A program made the position numbers and the translations under genes. The notes under the pieces were generated by a model. The model saw only the letters and a program-made list of their open reading frames with translations. It was not told the DNA's origin and made no database searches. Of a stretch of DNA of 64,000 bases, positions 25,131-36,023 are shown one piece after another; position 1 is the first letter of the stretch; each line of letters opens with the position of its first letter. Origin of the DNA: Alitta virens (lineage: Eukaryota; Annelida; Polychaeta; Phyllodocida; Nereididae); NCBI GenBank assembly GCA_932294295.1, contig OW028576.1, forward strand, positions 27,101,227-27,165,226, given 5' to 3'.

Positions 25131-25488
25131 GGGTGGTCTAGTGGTGAGACTGGTCTGCTCCTCTGAAGGACTTGGATTCAAACCCAGGACAGGCCTCCTT
25201 TATGCGCAACATCCCAGCTGGATGTCTTTCTATCAGATTTTGGCACAAGAGTATGCCTTAGAATGCTATTTACAAAATATTGACATCAGCACTCCTTTAG
25301 AATATGTGGCCTAAATTGCCTATTTTGGATCATGTTAAATTGCATGCAGCTGGGTGGTCTAGTGGTGAGACTGGTCTGCTCCTCTGAAGGACTTGGATTC
25401 AATTCCAGGATGAGCCTCCTTTATGAGCAACATCTCAGCTGGATGTCTCTCTATTCAATTTTGGCACAACAGTATGCCTTAGAAGGCC

Positions 25489-26010
25489 TGAATTAGTGTT
25501 TTGCATGGAACTATTATTCGGTAATTTTTCATGTTTATCTTGTAATGTTACCTATGATTCACAGTAATAGCTAAATAATGTAAGTGATTCATTCAATGAC
25601 ATATTATTGTAAGAGTATAATAGGATCGACCAGACAACTCTACCCATTGCTGGATCAGACGAATCACAGATCATCGAAGGACCAGGTTTTTATTTCTATA
25701 CTTGACTGACTGATGGTTAGATAAATGGATGAAACGGAATTTTCATATAATGGAGTTCTTTAAAAGTTAACCAGAAGTTATTGAAGATTTGTACTTACAC
25801 CATGTTTCTCCATTTCAGAGAGCCCCTATCAGATGTAAAGCACAGACTAACAGATCTGGCATTACTCGGGTATGACCGGAACCAAAGTAAAAATGAGAGC
25901 AGCTAAGGTGATGCATTCAAATTTGGCTTTCCATAATGGGTATAAAGTTTGAGGTATTCTTTCAAAAGAATGCTTTCATCTTTTGTTTCTTTTGCTCAGT
26001 GTTAAGGGTT
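25489..26010 (+). repeat. Exon-B-bearing segmental duplication, copy 4
   Basis: The same module is repeated about 930 bp after copy 3, separated by two SINE units (25130-25488). It diverges after the polypyrimidine tract at 26000. Confidence 0.82.
25819..25886 (+). CDS. Exon B copy 4 of the unidentified gene
   Basis: 68 bp, open, ending LLGYDRNQ; the only other change is a silent CAT to CAC. Acceptor CATTTCAG and donor AAA|GTAAAA are kept. It is the copy nearest exon C and would be the simplest partner for it. Confidence 0.45.
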
Positions 26011-26269
26011 GCATTCTCTGTAATTCATTGCATAATCTAAGTTAATAAAACACTGAGAGTCTTTGGCATTTACAGAATTGGGAGTAAGGATATGTTGCCT
26101 TGAAAGGTCTAAATTAGTGATTTGCACAGAGCTATTGAAATACGGAGATTTTTAACATAAGTGGGTTGGAGTACTTTTAGAGTATATACGGTCTAAATGT
26201 ATATATAAGGTCTAAATTGGTAAAAACTAAATTTTGTACGGCATAAGCACGCAGGAGTTATTTAGGATA

Positions 26270-26560
26270 TGTGGCTTCCGTATTTCTAAATTTGTTGTTT
26301 TGGATCATATTAAGTTGCATCCAGCTGGGTGGTCTAGTGGTGAGACTCGTCTGCTCCTCTAAAGGACCTGGATTCAAACCCGGGTGGCGCCTCCTTCATG
26401 AGCAACATCCCAGCTGGATGTCTCTCTATATGATTATGATTTAGGCATAGGAATATGCTTAGAAGGCCTGAATTGGTGATTTGCATAGAGAGCTATTACA
26501 AACACAACCTATTGGCATAAGCACTCAGGAGTGCCTTCGAGTATGTGGCCATAGAAGGTC
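26270..26560 (+). mobile_element. Diverged single SINE copy related to the array
   Basis: GGGTGGTCTAGTGGTGAGAC at about 26325, GATTCAAACCCGGG and CATCCCAGCTGGATGTC as in the array, but with a different tail. It looks like an older, non-tandem insertion. Confidence 0.75.
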
Positions 26561-27395
26561 TAAATTAATGTTTAGTGGTTTTGCATCATGAAAAGGAATT
26601 TAATTAGTTTACTTTAAAGTTGGAAAACCGAGAAGGTCTAATTTAACAAAAAATTACGCGTTTAGTTTCATAAACAGAAAAAAAGAGAGATAATGTGTAT
26701 ATTTATATGCAGTATACTTATAAGTAGTTTAATTTGATGTGCACTGTGATACTGGCATGCCTGCTGGGAGTCATCTCTTGCCGCAGAGTCACCTGTTGTT
26801 GCTGAGTTATTTCTGTCATCGGTTGTTGCTGAGTTTATTTGGGAGACATGTGGTTGTTGAGGTTTATGGAAGTCACCTGTTGCTGCTGAGTTTTGTCGGA
26901 ATTGTTTGTTTGTCGTCATCAAATGGCTGTCATATCCCAGTGCATTTCATTGTTAATTTGATAATTATTAATTTCTTTGTTTACATTATCTCTCTTTCCC
27001 TAACTGCCATCAACATAGGCTGTTGATTCAAACAGGTTTTGTGTAGCATATGGTGTTAGTACCATGGTAGCTTAGATCAGTTAGGTCCAGGTCAAACTGC
27101 AGGCCTTGTTGTGGCGACCTAGCTTAGTCCAACTTTGTCATGCATGATTGAGTGGCATGCATTGCTTAATCTTTTCAATTAAGATTTAGTCATGGATGAC
27201 CTGCAGTTCTATTAACTTGATCTTGCCTGCCATTGATGGATGACAAATTGCAGTCATATTTTGCAGTTTATTTAGTATTAGTACTCACTACTCATGAGTA
27301 CCTGCAAAATATGTCAGTAGTGGGAAAAAATTCAAGTTGCGCATTGTCTAATGCCATGTTTTCTTTTGATGAACTTGAATGAACTTGAGTTTCAG
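26561..27395. other. Intron-like sequence with short GTTGTTGCTGAG repeats
   Basis: Near 26780-26900 a motif like TCACCTGTTGTTGCTGAG(T) occurs about three times. The ORF there is repeat-driven. Nothing else recognised. Confidence 0.4.
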
Positions 27396-27452
27396 GCAGA
27401 TGGGGATCAGTGCTTCAAAAACACCACAATGGAACATCTCTTGCACTTTATC
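27396..27452 (+). CDS. Possible cassette exon (weak)
   Basis: Follows GAGTTTCAG. In the phase set by exon B it reads RWGSVLQKHHNGTSLALY. A 57-bp form using the weak donor C|GTTAGG would keep the frame into exon C. The better donor TTAG|GTGGGT (exon to 27457) would instead bring in a stop. This is based only on phase and splice-site appearance. Confidence 0.2.
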
Positions 27453-27504
27453 GTTAGGTGGGTACCGAAATAGTTCATTGATTTAATGCTGAGCTTTCAT
27501 GCAG

Positions 27505-27585
27505 CTTCATGTTAATGACACAAATTGTAATATGATTGGGAATGCCATTGATGCCACATATGACTACTGGTTTATGGAGGGGAGA
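27505..27585 (+). CDS. Possible 81-bp exon with a beta-helix-like motif (weak)
   Basis: Bounded by CATGCAG and AGA|GTATGT and exactly 27 codons in phase 0: LHVNDTNCNMIGNAIDATYD then YWFMEGR. N-x-IDATYxYW strings resemble strands of parallel beta-helix repeats in large extracellular proteins. That is only a motif impression. No partner exons were found. Confidence 0.2.
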
Positions 27586-28284
27586 GTATGTTGCTGGCAA
27601 CATTCTGCAGCAGCATATATTTATACCAGAAATTTACATTTATGCTATAAGGCTCTAGCATTTTCTTTATGCTACTGTATTCTAAATATATTTATATATA
27701 ATCATACATACTTTTATTGATAACCTCAATATCATGAGTTGATACATGTGTCAAAAGAAAAAAGTCAGAAAAATATTCATCTATCACTAAATTTACTACA
27801 AATGATTGATTTGTTAAGTGCTATATTTGTCGCTATAAGTCCATGTCCGGTCCCAGTTCTTTCACTTTATGGAAACGGTCAGAATGACCTGCTCTTTGTA
27901 AAAGTACATTATGTACAAAAATGTGTTATCTGTATGTTATTGTATTTAAAACATTTAAACTTTTGAGGTAAATATCATTTTGGCCACCTATTTTTTTTTT
28001 TACACTAAACACTTCTTGTCATAATTTACCCAACCTTTCACTATTGAGACCAGTATGTTGATCACTGTGGGTTGTAATGATGAGGTACCACTAAATACTG
28101 TAGAACCTCATGATAAGGTAATGAGTTTGTGCATAGAAAATTAAAAATTGAATTAACCTTCATAAAAATGTGACCGTTCATTTTATTACCTGTTGACAGA
28201 TTAGTCATATCAGTGGATCCGCGAAGCTAAAAATTAAATAATGTCACATTAATAAGTTTTCCACAGTTAACTATATGTCCCTGT

Positions 28285-28360
28285 ATTAATGCTACTGGTT
28301 CTTGTATGATCAGCTACCAGAGGCAGATGTAATGATGGGATAATATTTAAGGTGACATCC
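28285..28360 (-). mobile_element. SINE tail fragment, inverted
   Basis: The reverse complement reads TATCCCATCATTACATCTGC then CTCTGGTAGCTGATCATACA, matching the distal part of the 13.4-kb SINE (about 13650-13700). Head absent. Confidence 0.55.
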
Positions 28361-28547
28361 GACAATTATTTTATTATAAATGTTTGCGTACTTAGGGCAA
28401 CATGCCTAACTGATATTTAAATCAAATGGTCCATTTGAATTGGACTTAGATCAGCAAGGTTTACTATGGACTCTGCAAAATTATTTTCTCTAAACATGCA
28501 ATCCCTGTGTTTCTATATTTGCTCTAAATATTTCTTGATGTTTTCAG

Positions 28548-28597
28548 ACGAGATTGACGATATGCTGCCTTATGATGAATCTTGGTTTCCATACTGA
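28548..28597 (+). CDS. Exon C, terminal coding exon of the unidentified gene
   Basis: Begins after TTTCTTGATGTTTTCAG, a good acceptor. With one base from exon B the frame reads NEIDDMLPYDESWFPY and stops at TGA 28595-28597. The other two entry phases hit stops sooner or have no coding look. AATAAA-type signals follow at about 28857 and 28883. The acidic/aromatic C-terminus matches no family I can name with confidence. Confidence 0.48.
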
Positions 28598-28762
28598 TGC
28601 ACAAGAATACCACAGTGGAATCATCATAACTTCATTATGGGTTTATACCACCGTGTAAATTGTGTGTTGTCAATTCTTAGTCAAAGCAATTTGTAAACTA
28701 TTTATTTATGTTGTTAATGCCAGACACTAAATCCATTGTAATTTTGAGGGAATGTAATTTTT

Positions 28763-28834
28763 TCTTATATATATATATATATATGTATAGTGACATTATT
28801 GCCTGTTGTATCTGCAAAAAAAAAAAAAAATTGA
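28763..28834. repeat. TA microsatellite and A run
   Basis: A (TA)n stretch of about 24 bp followed, 30 bp on, by an A run. Simple sequence only. Confidence 0.9.
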
Positions 28835-29043
28835 GAACTGGTCTCACCTCCACTCCAATAAATAATTGCCCTCACTCTCATTCAAATAAAGTTTACGCAG
28901 TTACGCTGACCAACTCATCACTAATCATCTCGATTGTTCCATCATGACCCAGCCTTTTATCCATTTGCTTATGTTGACGATACACATTTAGTTGCATCCC
29001 TAAATACTTTACACAGTCATGATGGAACAATTGAGATGTATTT

Positions 29044-30109
29044 ATAGGTTATCACATGGCAAGAGACTGTATCTCCCTGGTGTCATCACCCGAGACTCTG
29101 TATCATCCCGAAACCCGTAAGGTCGAGGGATGATACAGGTCAAGATAGACTCTTGCCATTGTGATAACTTATTTATCCCATGACTGCTTTTTTATTGCTT
29201 TAAAATCGAAAATGTCAAGACTTCTCCCCTGAACACTGCTAAAATTTAATAACTATTGGATAACCAGAACTAATTATAGCTCTCCGAACAAATGTAAATT
29301 ATCTCTAAAATCAGCTGAACTGCCACTGAGTCTATAATTAGCAAAACAAGCCTATTACATCATCAAAGATGTCACAAAAACGTCACAATTCTAGTCAGCT
29401 AAGTGCCACAGTTGGAGCTATAACGACAGTGTTTGGATGCTTTTAAGTTAGTGGATTCCCTGTGAATTGGTTTTTGGGAATATTTCAAGACATATGACAG
29501 CTTCTAACCGATTACAAGCCCAGGAAAACACACAGCTCACTTAAATGACCTCAGTCAGTCAGTGTCACACTTGAGTGGTGACTTGTTGTTGATCAACAAG
29601 TGGCAGTTTTGAGATCTCCTGCACAACATTTGATTTAATTTTGAAGGTATTAGTACCCTCAGAAGTGTTCTTTAATTATAGAATAATGAAAGAAAAATCG
29701 TTTTTATCCATTTGATGAGTCTGAAAACTTTGTTACATTAATTTATGTAGAAAATGCCATTTGAACTGATGACGCTTATGACACACTGAAATCCCAAATT
29801 TGTCATTTTTTTTGGACAAAACAAACTGATAGCAACAGCATTTCATAGGCCAGTTCAGTTTTGGAGGTGTGTCCTTGAAATTGCTCCTGATTGGTGGAAA
29901 TCAATATGATCCCTGTTTATTGGTTGCTCATTGGTTAAAAATTTAAAAAGCTGTATCCTCCCTGCAGTTCTTGTCTCTGATTGGCTGAATCTCGTATCAT
30001 TCGAAAAGCCGTATCGTCCCTCCAAGCCTTTGATATCATCCCTCTTAGATCAATATCACCAGGGAAAAAGACCAGTGTCAGGAGAAAAACTTGCTCAGTC
30101 ATGGGATAA
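29044..30109. repeat. Inverted-repeat region, possible MITE or non-autonomous DNA transposon
   Basis: GGTTATCACATGGCAAGAGA at 29047 and CTCTTGCCATTGTGATAAC near 29150 form a local hairpin-like pair. TTATCCCATGACTG at 29173-29186 has an exact 14-bp inverted partner at 30096-30109. GTATCATCCC/GATGATAC strings recur. No target duplication was confirmed and there is no transposase frame. Confidence 0.4.
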
Positions 30110-30324
30110 TATCTGTTTACTAATGCTAATAGCCATATAATGTGACTTTTAGTTTTATACAATTCTCTTTTACTGACTTTAAACATTTTGTCGATTTCTC
30201 TTATATGGACTTTTTATCAAACTCAATTTTATGTTAATCTTGTGTCTGTTTGACTTTTTACAAATTGTACATGTACAGCACCTGAGAGCAGTTTTTACTG
30301 GTTAGGTGCTATATAAGTGTGACA

Positions 30325-30352
30325 TAATAATAATAATAATAATAAATAATAT
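30325..30352. repeat. (TAA)n microsatellite
   Basis: Eight or so ATA/AAT repeats at the junction with the following LINE fragment. Confidence 0.9.
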
Positions 30353-31295
30353 TTATAAGGAGTTGGTCAGGGTAAACAACTGGTTGAAGGCTAACCAGCT
30401 TTCCACTAATAAAACAAAAACCAAGGTATTGATCTTCCACACCCCACAAGAGAGTAGTATTCCCATTTACAGAGAAATTAGCACCATAGAATTTGTTGAG
30501 GAATTTAACTTTTTATCATTGTAGATAAAACTGAAATTGGAGGCCCCATTGTGATATGATCACTAAAATGTTGTGTAAGAGTAGATGTACTGAATTGTTT
30601 GAAAAATACAGTGCCTCTTCATATATAACTCCTTGATTCGATCATGAGTCCACGTGTTTGGTTTACACAAGAAAGCTGTGCGGATTCTTACAAATAGTAA
30701 TTACAATAGTCACACAGATGGACTTTTTAAGTCTCTGAACATAACTTAGATTTCATGACATTTGTGCACTGCACCCTACCTTCTGTTTTAAATGAATAAA
30801 TATCACCAAATGAGCATCATAATTATGAAACAAGATCAGTACATAGATTTAGATTGCCATTAATCATGAATTTGCCAAGCACAATTTAAGGATAGATATA
30901 TAAATAATTTAAATAACATGTCCGTCAACTATAAAGAAAAAATATATACACATAGTCTGGACAGTTTTAAGTGGTATATCAAATTTAGTATAATTGCAAC
31001 ATTGTGAACGTTGTGAGATTCCTTATTGTTATATTTGTTCAAGGCCAACCCTCAGTGTCCTCATATTCATAACATACCTTTCATATATGTCATCATTGAT
31101 GAAGTACATTACATTTTTGCTTTTGTTAATTTGAAATTGTATAGAAACTATTTTGTGAATCTTGAATCCATGTAGGTGGCCTGACAATAGCGAAGGGATA
31201 CCTCTTTAGTGGGGTTTCCTTACATTGTGTATAAAATGTGAGTTCTGTAATTGAAATTTTGAATATATATATGAAAGTGAAATAAAATGAATGAA
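30345..31295 (+). mobile_element. 5'-truncated, decayed LINE (non-LTR retrotransposon)
   Basis: ELVRVNNWLKANQLSTNKTK followed by KTKVLIFHTP is the conserved segment after the catalytic core of non-LTR reverse transcriptases. In another frame about 250 bp on, KKAVRILTNSNYNSHTDGLF continues the same C-terminal region. Stops and frameshifts separate the pieces. The 3' end is A-rich with TGAATGAATC. Clade is uncertain (CR1-like by appearance). Confidence 0.75.
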
Positions 31296-31425
31296 TCCTG
31301 TATAATACTTGTCTGATCTATCAGCCACCTAACTGCCCCAGCATGGAACATGCTGTAGTGGAACTTTGTGTTGTAGAAGTCAGCTACCTAACTGCCTATG
31401 CTAGAGTGGGCACCAACTACAGATT

Positions 31426-31443
31426 TGGCGCCTTTTGTGGGAC
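31426..31443 (+). promoter_or_regulatory. Primer binding site of Gypsy copy 3
   Basis: TGGCGCCTTTTGTGGGAC, a diverged version of the site in copy 1 (TGGCGCCCGATGTGGGAC), preceded by a CA that would end the 5' LTR. Confidence 0.6.
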
Positions 31444-32244
31444 CCTCGCCACTGATTATGATAGAAAATTGCTGGTTGAAAGAAGCTACCTTCTATCATT
31501 CTACTGGTTTTCTGTACTGAAAAGTACAAAAGTGTACTGTAAAGTTGTATACTTACTAAGTCAGTACAAGAAAGCCACTTGCATATTATTGTAATTCTGG
31601 TTTAAGAAGCCACCTAATTGCATGTTGGCAGCACATTTGTACTTGTAACTTATTTGTACTGACAAAATAGTTTTGCTTTTACTGGTTTCTTGTACTAAGT
31701 CAGCACAAATAGTGACATAACATGGCGTTTTCTGCATATATGTGGCCTTGAGATCAAGGACTAGGTCATCCTACAGAAGGCATATAACTCCGGGAGTTGC
31801 TAATTACTGGCACCCTGGATCTACATCAGATCTATCTCTGCTACCAGAGAGACCCACAGACCATGACTTCATTAGACATGAGTCAAGAGAGTCTCAAGAC
31901 TGGGATGTAAACCGACATCAGCTCATTAGATAGTCACTGACTATCTCACCCCTGTGGAAGGGTAATTGCCAGTCAAAGTCATGGTGCACTCGCATACAAA
32001 AGGTCATATAGCTAACTTATTTATGGTCATTTTACTATACACAGACCAATGTCTCCCATTTCTGGAGGTAAAAAGGTCAGAAGAAGGCCCATACCAGGAT
32101 AACTGACTATAATGGCTGGGATAGTACACTTGTATAAATTGCTGTCAGTTTTTAATAATGAGAGCATACCGAGACTAATTAGCCGTAATCAAAATAGATC
32201 AATCCATGGATCTTGAGATCTTTGGTAATTACCTGTAAGATCTT

Positions 32245-32711
32245 GTGAGAAAAGCCCATGATCTGGTTTTTCTTTCCTTCTCATCAGGTGCTGCCAGATA
32301 TCTCTTTCTGGAGACAGCTAGAGCCCACAATATGTTTGTGTGGCTGAAAGCTAAAAAGCCTAGAACTGTGCAGGGTGCCATTGACCTGGCTATACAGTCT
32401 CAGCAGGCTACTGCAGATAACTGCACCAAGAAACCAAAAGGGGATGCTGCACAAAGTCTACTAAATGAAATCTTACTTACCAACTTGTTATGTCACAAGA
32501 GGTAGGCCTGCCAACGCAGGTAGCTGCACAGCTGATCAGACCCAGGACCCTGCATTGTCTGCAGACAGCTCTGTACACCAACAGCTGAATAACTTAGCTG
32601 ACCATGTCAAATCCCTCACACAGCAGCTTAGATCCTGCCCCAAAGGCAAAAGAGAACCCCCTAGGTGCTTTTGATGTGACCAGCCAGGGCATTTCAAGCG
32701 AAATTGCCCAA
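32245..32711 (+). pseudogene. gag: Gag remnant of Gypsy copy 3
   Basis: MFVWLKAKKPRTVQGAIDLA corresponds to the Gag stretch [18 protein letters not shown] of the intact copy. About 150 codons on, in another frame, CDQPGHFKRNCPK keeps most of a CCHC zinc knuckle, but a TGA falls between the first two cysteines. Frameshifted, not functional. Confidence 0.75.
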
Positions 32712-33134
32712 AGGCTTCACAGTCTAAGCCTTTAAACTAAAATATGCGGAGTTGGATCCCATGCCCAAGGCCCCGCTGTTGTCTGGAAAGGATGAATGTT
32801 GGCCTGGTGTCCAACTGTGTTGCTCTTAGTTACTACCACGCGACATGCTAGTATGTTTATTTAGGGTTCTGCTGCTCAAGTCACCATGATGAGTCAAGCC
32901 ATCTATGACCGGCTAGCCCCTAGTTATCTTCTTCATTTGAATCCTATGAAATGGCCGATCAACGTGACCAATGGAGGTCTGTTGCGCCTAAGTGGTAATC
33001 ACTTATGGGAAAGCCACATTTGTCATAGAGTTAGGTAGATGTAGATTTAGTTCATTCATCCCACACTCAAAAGCAGAAAGTAAGCAAACTGCTTGAATAT
33101 GAACACTGCTTTGTAGATGGAAAGTATGGTCTAG

Positions 33135-33560
33135 GACAGACCAGTTTAATCAAACACAGAATTGATACAGGAGATCACGCTCCAATCAAGGTGCAACCTT
33201 GTAGGTTGGGCTGGACCCAGCGGCGTGCACATGGGGAGGAGGTGGACAAAATGTTGGCTCAGGAGGTTATTGAGCCTAGTGACAGCCCATGGTCCTCTCC
33301 AAGGGTGCTAGTGAGGAAGAAGGATCAAGTTATCATTTCTTTGTTGACTTTAGGAAATTAAAGACCATCTGCCGCCGTGATGAATATCTGCTTGCGCGGA
33401 TTGATGACTACCTTGGTAGTTTGGCTGGAGAAAAACGGTTCTGCACCCTTGATCCTTCATCAGGGTATTGGCAGATTGCCATGGATGTGGGAGACCAAGC
33501 AAAGACTGCTCTTACCAGTTCAAGGTCATGCCATTTGGGTCACCAACAGACCTGCTACAC
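33135..33560 (+). pseudogene. pol: Reverse transcriptase remnant of Gypsy copy 3
   Basis: KHRIDTGDHAPIKVQP, then RLGWTQRRAHGEEVDKML, EVIEPSDSPWSSPRVLVRKK, FVDFRKLKTICRRDEYLLAR and [20 protein letters not shown] match the N-terminal half of the copy-1 reverse transcriptase. The motif after GYWQIAMD is frameshifted and the YxDD catalytic motif is not found, so the domain is incomplete. Confidence 0.85.
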
Positions 33561-34114
33561 TAGAGTGACTGGTGAGCGGTTGACGGACGTCCTTTGAATG
33601 CTCGTTGAAATAATTTATACGTGATTTACAGAGCCATGAGTGAGCACCTATAACCCATTTTCCACGTCCGTGGTCATTCATAGGTATTATCCTTGACAGT
33701 GTACACGCCCCTTAAGGACTGGAACATCAGGCATGGCTTTGACAGCCACAGGTTTGCACAAGGTGACTTGCCTACTGCAGTGCCACTGCTAGGCCGAAGG
33801 CGGACCTCAGTCACCTGAGTGATCCAACTGGCTCTGACAGCCAATAGGGAATGCCCCGTATGTCCCTTTATGATTCATATGTCTGTGGATCTCTCCAATG
33901 AAGGCCTGCTCACTGACTAGAAACACTGTCGAGGGAGCAGCTGCAGTGTCTCCAATTAAGCAATATCAAAATTGTGCACGTGCAAAATGCCCGGAGGAGA
34001 AAAGGCCACCCAGTTGGTGGTGTCACCTGCCCTAAGGAGGCTTTTTTTTTAATTTTTCTAATCCTCACAACTCGAAGGTAACATGGGTATCAGCAAAACC
34101 ATTGCTGAAGGGCT
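33561..34114. other. Unassigned sequence inside Gypsy copy 3
   Basis: Expected to hold the rest of RT, RNase H and the integrase N-terminus, but nothing matches by eye. Likely deleted or replaced. Confidence 0.35.
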
Positions 34115-34634
34115 TATCTCACATAGACGAGTAACAATGCTGAGTGCTTAATAAATTAGGCAGTCGGGAATACACGGCTCTGCATGCCAACCACTCTGGA
34201 AAAGCTCATAAATACACGGCAATACTCGTAGAAAAATCGTCAAGTTTTAAACATGTTTAAAACTTTTTAGGATTGTCGCCGAGCAAATTTGCTCTGAAAT
34301 TGCTCGGGATTTACACGGGATTAGCTCGCCGTGCACTCTGAGAGTACACTTGGTCAATCTGGGAGTACACTTGGTCACTCTGAGAGTACACTTGCTCACT
34401 CTGGGAGTACACTTGGTCAGATGGATTGCTGTGTGGACGTGATTTCCTCGCCGAGTGGTCGGCGTGTGAAGAAGGCAAGCAATCAGCGAGCAATCTGGGA
34501 GCAATCGGCGAACGATCGGCGAGCGATCGGCGAGACCTTGCTTTTTCTAGTCATCAAATGACCAAGAGTGAAGCCGATTGATTGCTTTCCAGCGATCGTC
34601 ATTACTCTGCTTCGTCACTTGGCTATGTGAGATA
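34115..34634. mobile_element. MITE-like insert with ~30-bp imperfect terminal inverted repeats
   Basis: The left end TATCTCACATAGACGAGTAA matches the reverse complement of the right end (TATCTCACATAGCCAAGTGA), continuing to about 32 bp. A TA duplication is possible. The interior is short tandem repeats, with no transposase. Confidence 0.5.
34337..34530. repeat. 21-bp tandem repeat and GATCGGCGAGC repeat
   Basis: CTCTGAGAGTACACTTGGTCA-like units occur about four times (34337-34422), followed by repeated CAATCGGCGA/GATCGGCGAG near 34480-34535. ORFs here on both strands derive from the repeats. Confidence 0.8.
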
Positions 34635-34639
34635 GTGGC

Positions 34640-35288
34640 TTTAGTCAGGAGTCATGCTTACTGGCTTGGGCACATGGATGACATTATCAAGTGGTGTGAT
34701 CCATGCCAAAAAAGCAAGGCAAGCACCCAGAAAAGGGCGCCTCTGCAGCAGAGGCCATTGGGTAATACCCTAGATCGTGTCACCATCGACATATTAGGCC
34801 CACTCCCTGAAACTGAAGGTGACAACAAGTAAATCGGTCATTGTAGACTACTTTACAAAATGGAGTGAGGCTTATGCTTTTTCAGACCAAAAGTCTATGA
34901 CTGTTGGTGGTGCACTTACCACTAATTTCATTGTGCAATTTGTCCGCCCTCTGCAATTGAACTCAGACCAAGGTCCTTGTCTTGAAGCATAACTTTTTTA
35001 AAACCTCTGCCAACTGCTAGGCATAGGCAAGACCAGAACAACTCCCTATCATTCCCAGTCGAATCGTATGGCGGAGTGATTCAATAGGTCTTTACAAGAC
35101 ATGCTGGCTAAATTAGTTGATAAGGACAGGTCTAATTGGGATGATCTTCTTCCCTATGTAATGTGTGCATATAGGACCAACCCCCATGAATCAACAGGTA
35201 TAACACCCAACTGGATGATGTTAGGTAGAGAGTCCCGACTTTCCTTTTGACCTTGTGTTTGGCTGTGAGGTCCCTGATGACAGGTCAT
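34640..35288 (+). pseudogene. pol: Integrase remnant of Gypsy copy 3, first part
   Basis: YWLGHMDDIIKWCDPCQKSK keeps the CC part of the HHCC zinc site. RVTIDILGPLPETEG carries the first catalytic Asp. A later frame has [20 protein letters not shown] and RTNPHESTGITPNWMMLGRE. Several frameshifts lie between. The end is cut by the DNA transposon at 35289. Confidence 0.85.
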
Positions 35289-35703
35289 TAGACCTGTTCA
35301 GAATATGCTTTTCACAAAAATTCATAGCCTGCTGCACTGATTCCCATGCTTTTGGGTCTGAGAAAGCCAGAAATCAAAACCATTTTGATCTGTGACCATG
35401 GGTACCTTTGCCTCAAGAGCCCTGAAGTTATAATGTCGATTTTCGTCAAAAATGCCCAAAATTGTAGGAGGGGGGTTGCCTTTCTTCTTCTCTAGCTTCT
35501 TAGGAAATAAAGATACAAGAATAAAACTTACACCATGTGAACGATAATAAAATTGCTTTTCTGGTGGTATCAAGAACGTACAACTTTATTACAATACAGG
35601 TTTCTTTTTTGTGAAAAAACGTGAGAATTTGTGTTTCGGAGGTAAAAAAATCAGCAATATGACTGATTTTGAACCCCCTGAGTGCAGTTATCACACCTAA
35701 GTT
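35289..35703. repeat. Left terminal inverted repeat of the DNA transposon
   Basis: Pairs with 37497-37898 at roughly 90% by eye, starting exactly at the target duplication and ending near ACACCTAAG. A short minisatellite of CTACAACACA-like units follows at 35720-35910. Confidence 0.88.
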
Positions 35704-36023
35704 TACAATCTAAAATGGCATTATGCTGCAACACTTGTCTACAACACAAGAGCATCATTTACATCTACAGCATGAGAGAGTCCAAATGTAGCAATGCTAC
35801 AACACATATCTACAACACAAAGCATCAAGTACATCTACAAGCACAACAGAGTCCACATGTAGCAATGACACAATGCTACAACACGAGACTAAGGCATGAC
35901 ACATCTACAAGCATAGAAATTATGCAGAATTCAAGGAATTATAAGCTAGAAGTCACTTTGTCACAATATTTTGCTGTGTGCTGCAAATTATTGTCAGTAA
36001 GAGGACACACAATCACACATGCA

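Noticed and set aside
28548..28597. Exons A-B-C as a securin-like mitotic regulator (acidic EIDDMLPY motif, E2F-like promoter).
   Set aside because: The resemblance is a few residues only. No KEN or D-box exon was found, so no name is given.
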